NCBI GenBank assembly: GCA_002428905.1
Contig: DIYD01000013.1
Span: 1-6,636 of the forward strand
From: Bacteroidetes bacterium UBA6063
GTDB lineage: Bacteria; Bacteroidota; Bacteroidia; NS11-12g; UBA9320
DNA length: 6,636 bases
Direction: 5' to 3'
Each line of letters begins with the position of its first letter. The first letter of the stretch is position 1. The notes under the pieces were generated by a model, which worked only from the letters and a program-made list of their open reading frames with translations, did not search any database and was not told the origin of the DNA. Positions 5,802 to 6,636 of this stretch are shown here, piece after piece. The translations under genes were made by a program, and so were the position numbers.

Positions 5802-6636
5802 TTAAAAAATGATACCAGCCAAGATAGCTAAAACCACCCAAATGGGTGCTGGAATCTTTAGCTTTCTAAGTAAAATTGACAGTACAATAATTAAACCAAT
5901 GTTAAAGTAATTAACAAAATCGTGCTCCTGAAGGTTTGTGTAATGGAAACTATTCTCCACTTTCCAACGAAATGCCACAGGTAGAAACAGCAAATATCCA
6001 GCAGCCAACACGAGTCCGGACGAAGCGGCGATGGCCCCATCTAACGAACGCCTTATAATTTTATAATTCTTAATGCTGTCCCATATCGGATACACAAAAA
6101 AGATCATTAAGGTACCAGGTAAGAAAATTCCGATCGACCCTACAATACATCCGAGCACCTGCCAAACGGATCCATACTCTCGCATGACGAGTCCACCACT
6201 ATACGTACCGATCGTAAAGATAGGTCCTGGTACCGCCTGATTTAAACCGATACCTGTAAGAAATTCATCCATAGATATCCATTCGTTAAACTTCACAAAC
6301 TGCTCTACCATCATTGGTATCAACACATTGCCGCCACCGAACACCAGGGTACCAAATCGATACATATTCTCAAACAAAATGAAAATTCGGTGACCGTTTA
6401 ACTCAGCCATAACACCGGCAAGAATGAAGATGATCGCAAACACAATGGGATAGGTCCATTTTAAGTTGATCTTCTTTGACTTCACCTCTAATTCATTTTT
6501 TATGATCTCTTCTTCCTTCTTACTTAAGAAATAGCTAACGATACCGCCACCAACAATGATGATGGGGAACATCCAGGGTGTTTTCACGTACTGCTCCAGC
6601 GGGTGCCGTAACAAAGCCACAATGATGAAAGCCAAC
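5802..6636 (-). CDS. chrA: Chromate transporter (ChrA family), N-terminus beyond the window
   Basis: The C-terminal 277 residues of an inner-membrane CHR-family transporter; the frame stays open to the right edge and the start is outside. Family members of the long type have two homologous halves and about 390-450 aa, so roughly 110-170 residues are missing. The visible part has the last helices of the first half (WMFPIIIVGGGIVSYFL, about 21-37), a charged cytoplasmic linker (39-58, KKEEE...), then the second CHR domain: a hydrophobic 62-78, FGGGNVLIPMM (99-109), WISMDEFLTGIGLNQAVPGP (119-138), and further helices at about 156-181, 201-222, 244-256 and 261-277. FGGG and NQAVPGP are the family signatures. 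The family exports chromate or sulfate-like oxyanions by proton-coupled transport; in an organism not known to resist chromate the true substrate may differ. It probably leads a minus-strand unit with the secreted protein gene 30 bp downstream. Confidence 0.9.
   Translation of the reverse strand, partial: LAFIIVALLRHPLEQYVKTPWMFPIIIVGGGIVSYFLSKKEEEIIKNELEVKSKKINLKWTYPIVFAIIFILAGVMAELNGHRIFILFENMYRFGTLVFGGGNVLIPMMVEQFVKFNEWISMDEFLTGIGLNQAVPGPIFTIGTYSGGLVMREYGSVWQVLGCIVGSIGIFLPGTLMIFFVYPIWDSIKNYKIIRRSLDGAIAASSGLVLAAGYLLFLPVAFRWKVENSFHYTNLQEHDFVNYFNIGLIIVLSILLRKLKIPAPIWVVLAILAGIIF

Overview
The window looks like chromosomal DNA from a member of the Bacteroidota, probably a Cytophagales- or Flavobacteriales-type environmental bacterium. 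The evidence is a Bacteroidota-style -7 box (TATATTTG at 764-771), the absence of clear Shine-Dalgarno sequences before the starts, a secreted protein with a CarboxypepD_reg-like domain, a two-half chromate transporter and a bacterial tryptophan 2,3-dioxygenase. Base composition is moderate to AT-rich and codon use looks even across the genes. I see no transposase, integrase, CRISPR array, tRNA or rRNA.

Layout. Bases 1-186 are non-coding and carry two copies of a dyad element (core ATTTTGGGA). A 164-aa protein of uncertain function follows (187-681, +); its C-terminal pattern recalls the small HolD/psi-like proteins of Bacteroidota. The next gap (682-830) holds a third copy of the dyad, a -7 box and a possible sigma-54-like site. 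Then comes a stand-alone response-regulator receiver protein (831-1202, +). It converges on, and overlaps by 4 bp, a full-length UvrD/PcrA-type DNA helicase (1199-3499, -). An 81-bp divergent gap with a 15-bp inverted repeat separates the helicase from a head-to-tail pair with no spacer: dTDP-4-dehydrorhamnose 3,5-epimerase (rfbC, 3581-4141, +) and tryptophan 2,3-dioxygenase (kynA, 4142-5104, +). That pair converges, with a 1-bp gap, on a likely two-gene minus-strand unit: a chromate transporter running off the right edge (5802-6636) and a secreted CarboxypepD_reg-like protein (5106-5771).

How the genes fit together. They are mostly housekeeping or stand-alone functions: DNA repair helicase, nucleotide-sugar synthesis, tryptophan catabolism, anion transport and a signalling receiver. 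They do not form one pathway. The window is very compact, with two convergent gene ends that share or abut stop codons, and hairpins inside coding sequence may serve as gene ends. I found no clear new defence or mobile system. The signal I find least explained is the set of three related dyads around the 164-aa gene, one of them about 80 bp upstream of a possible sigma-54-like promoter for the receiver gene.
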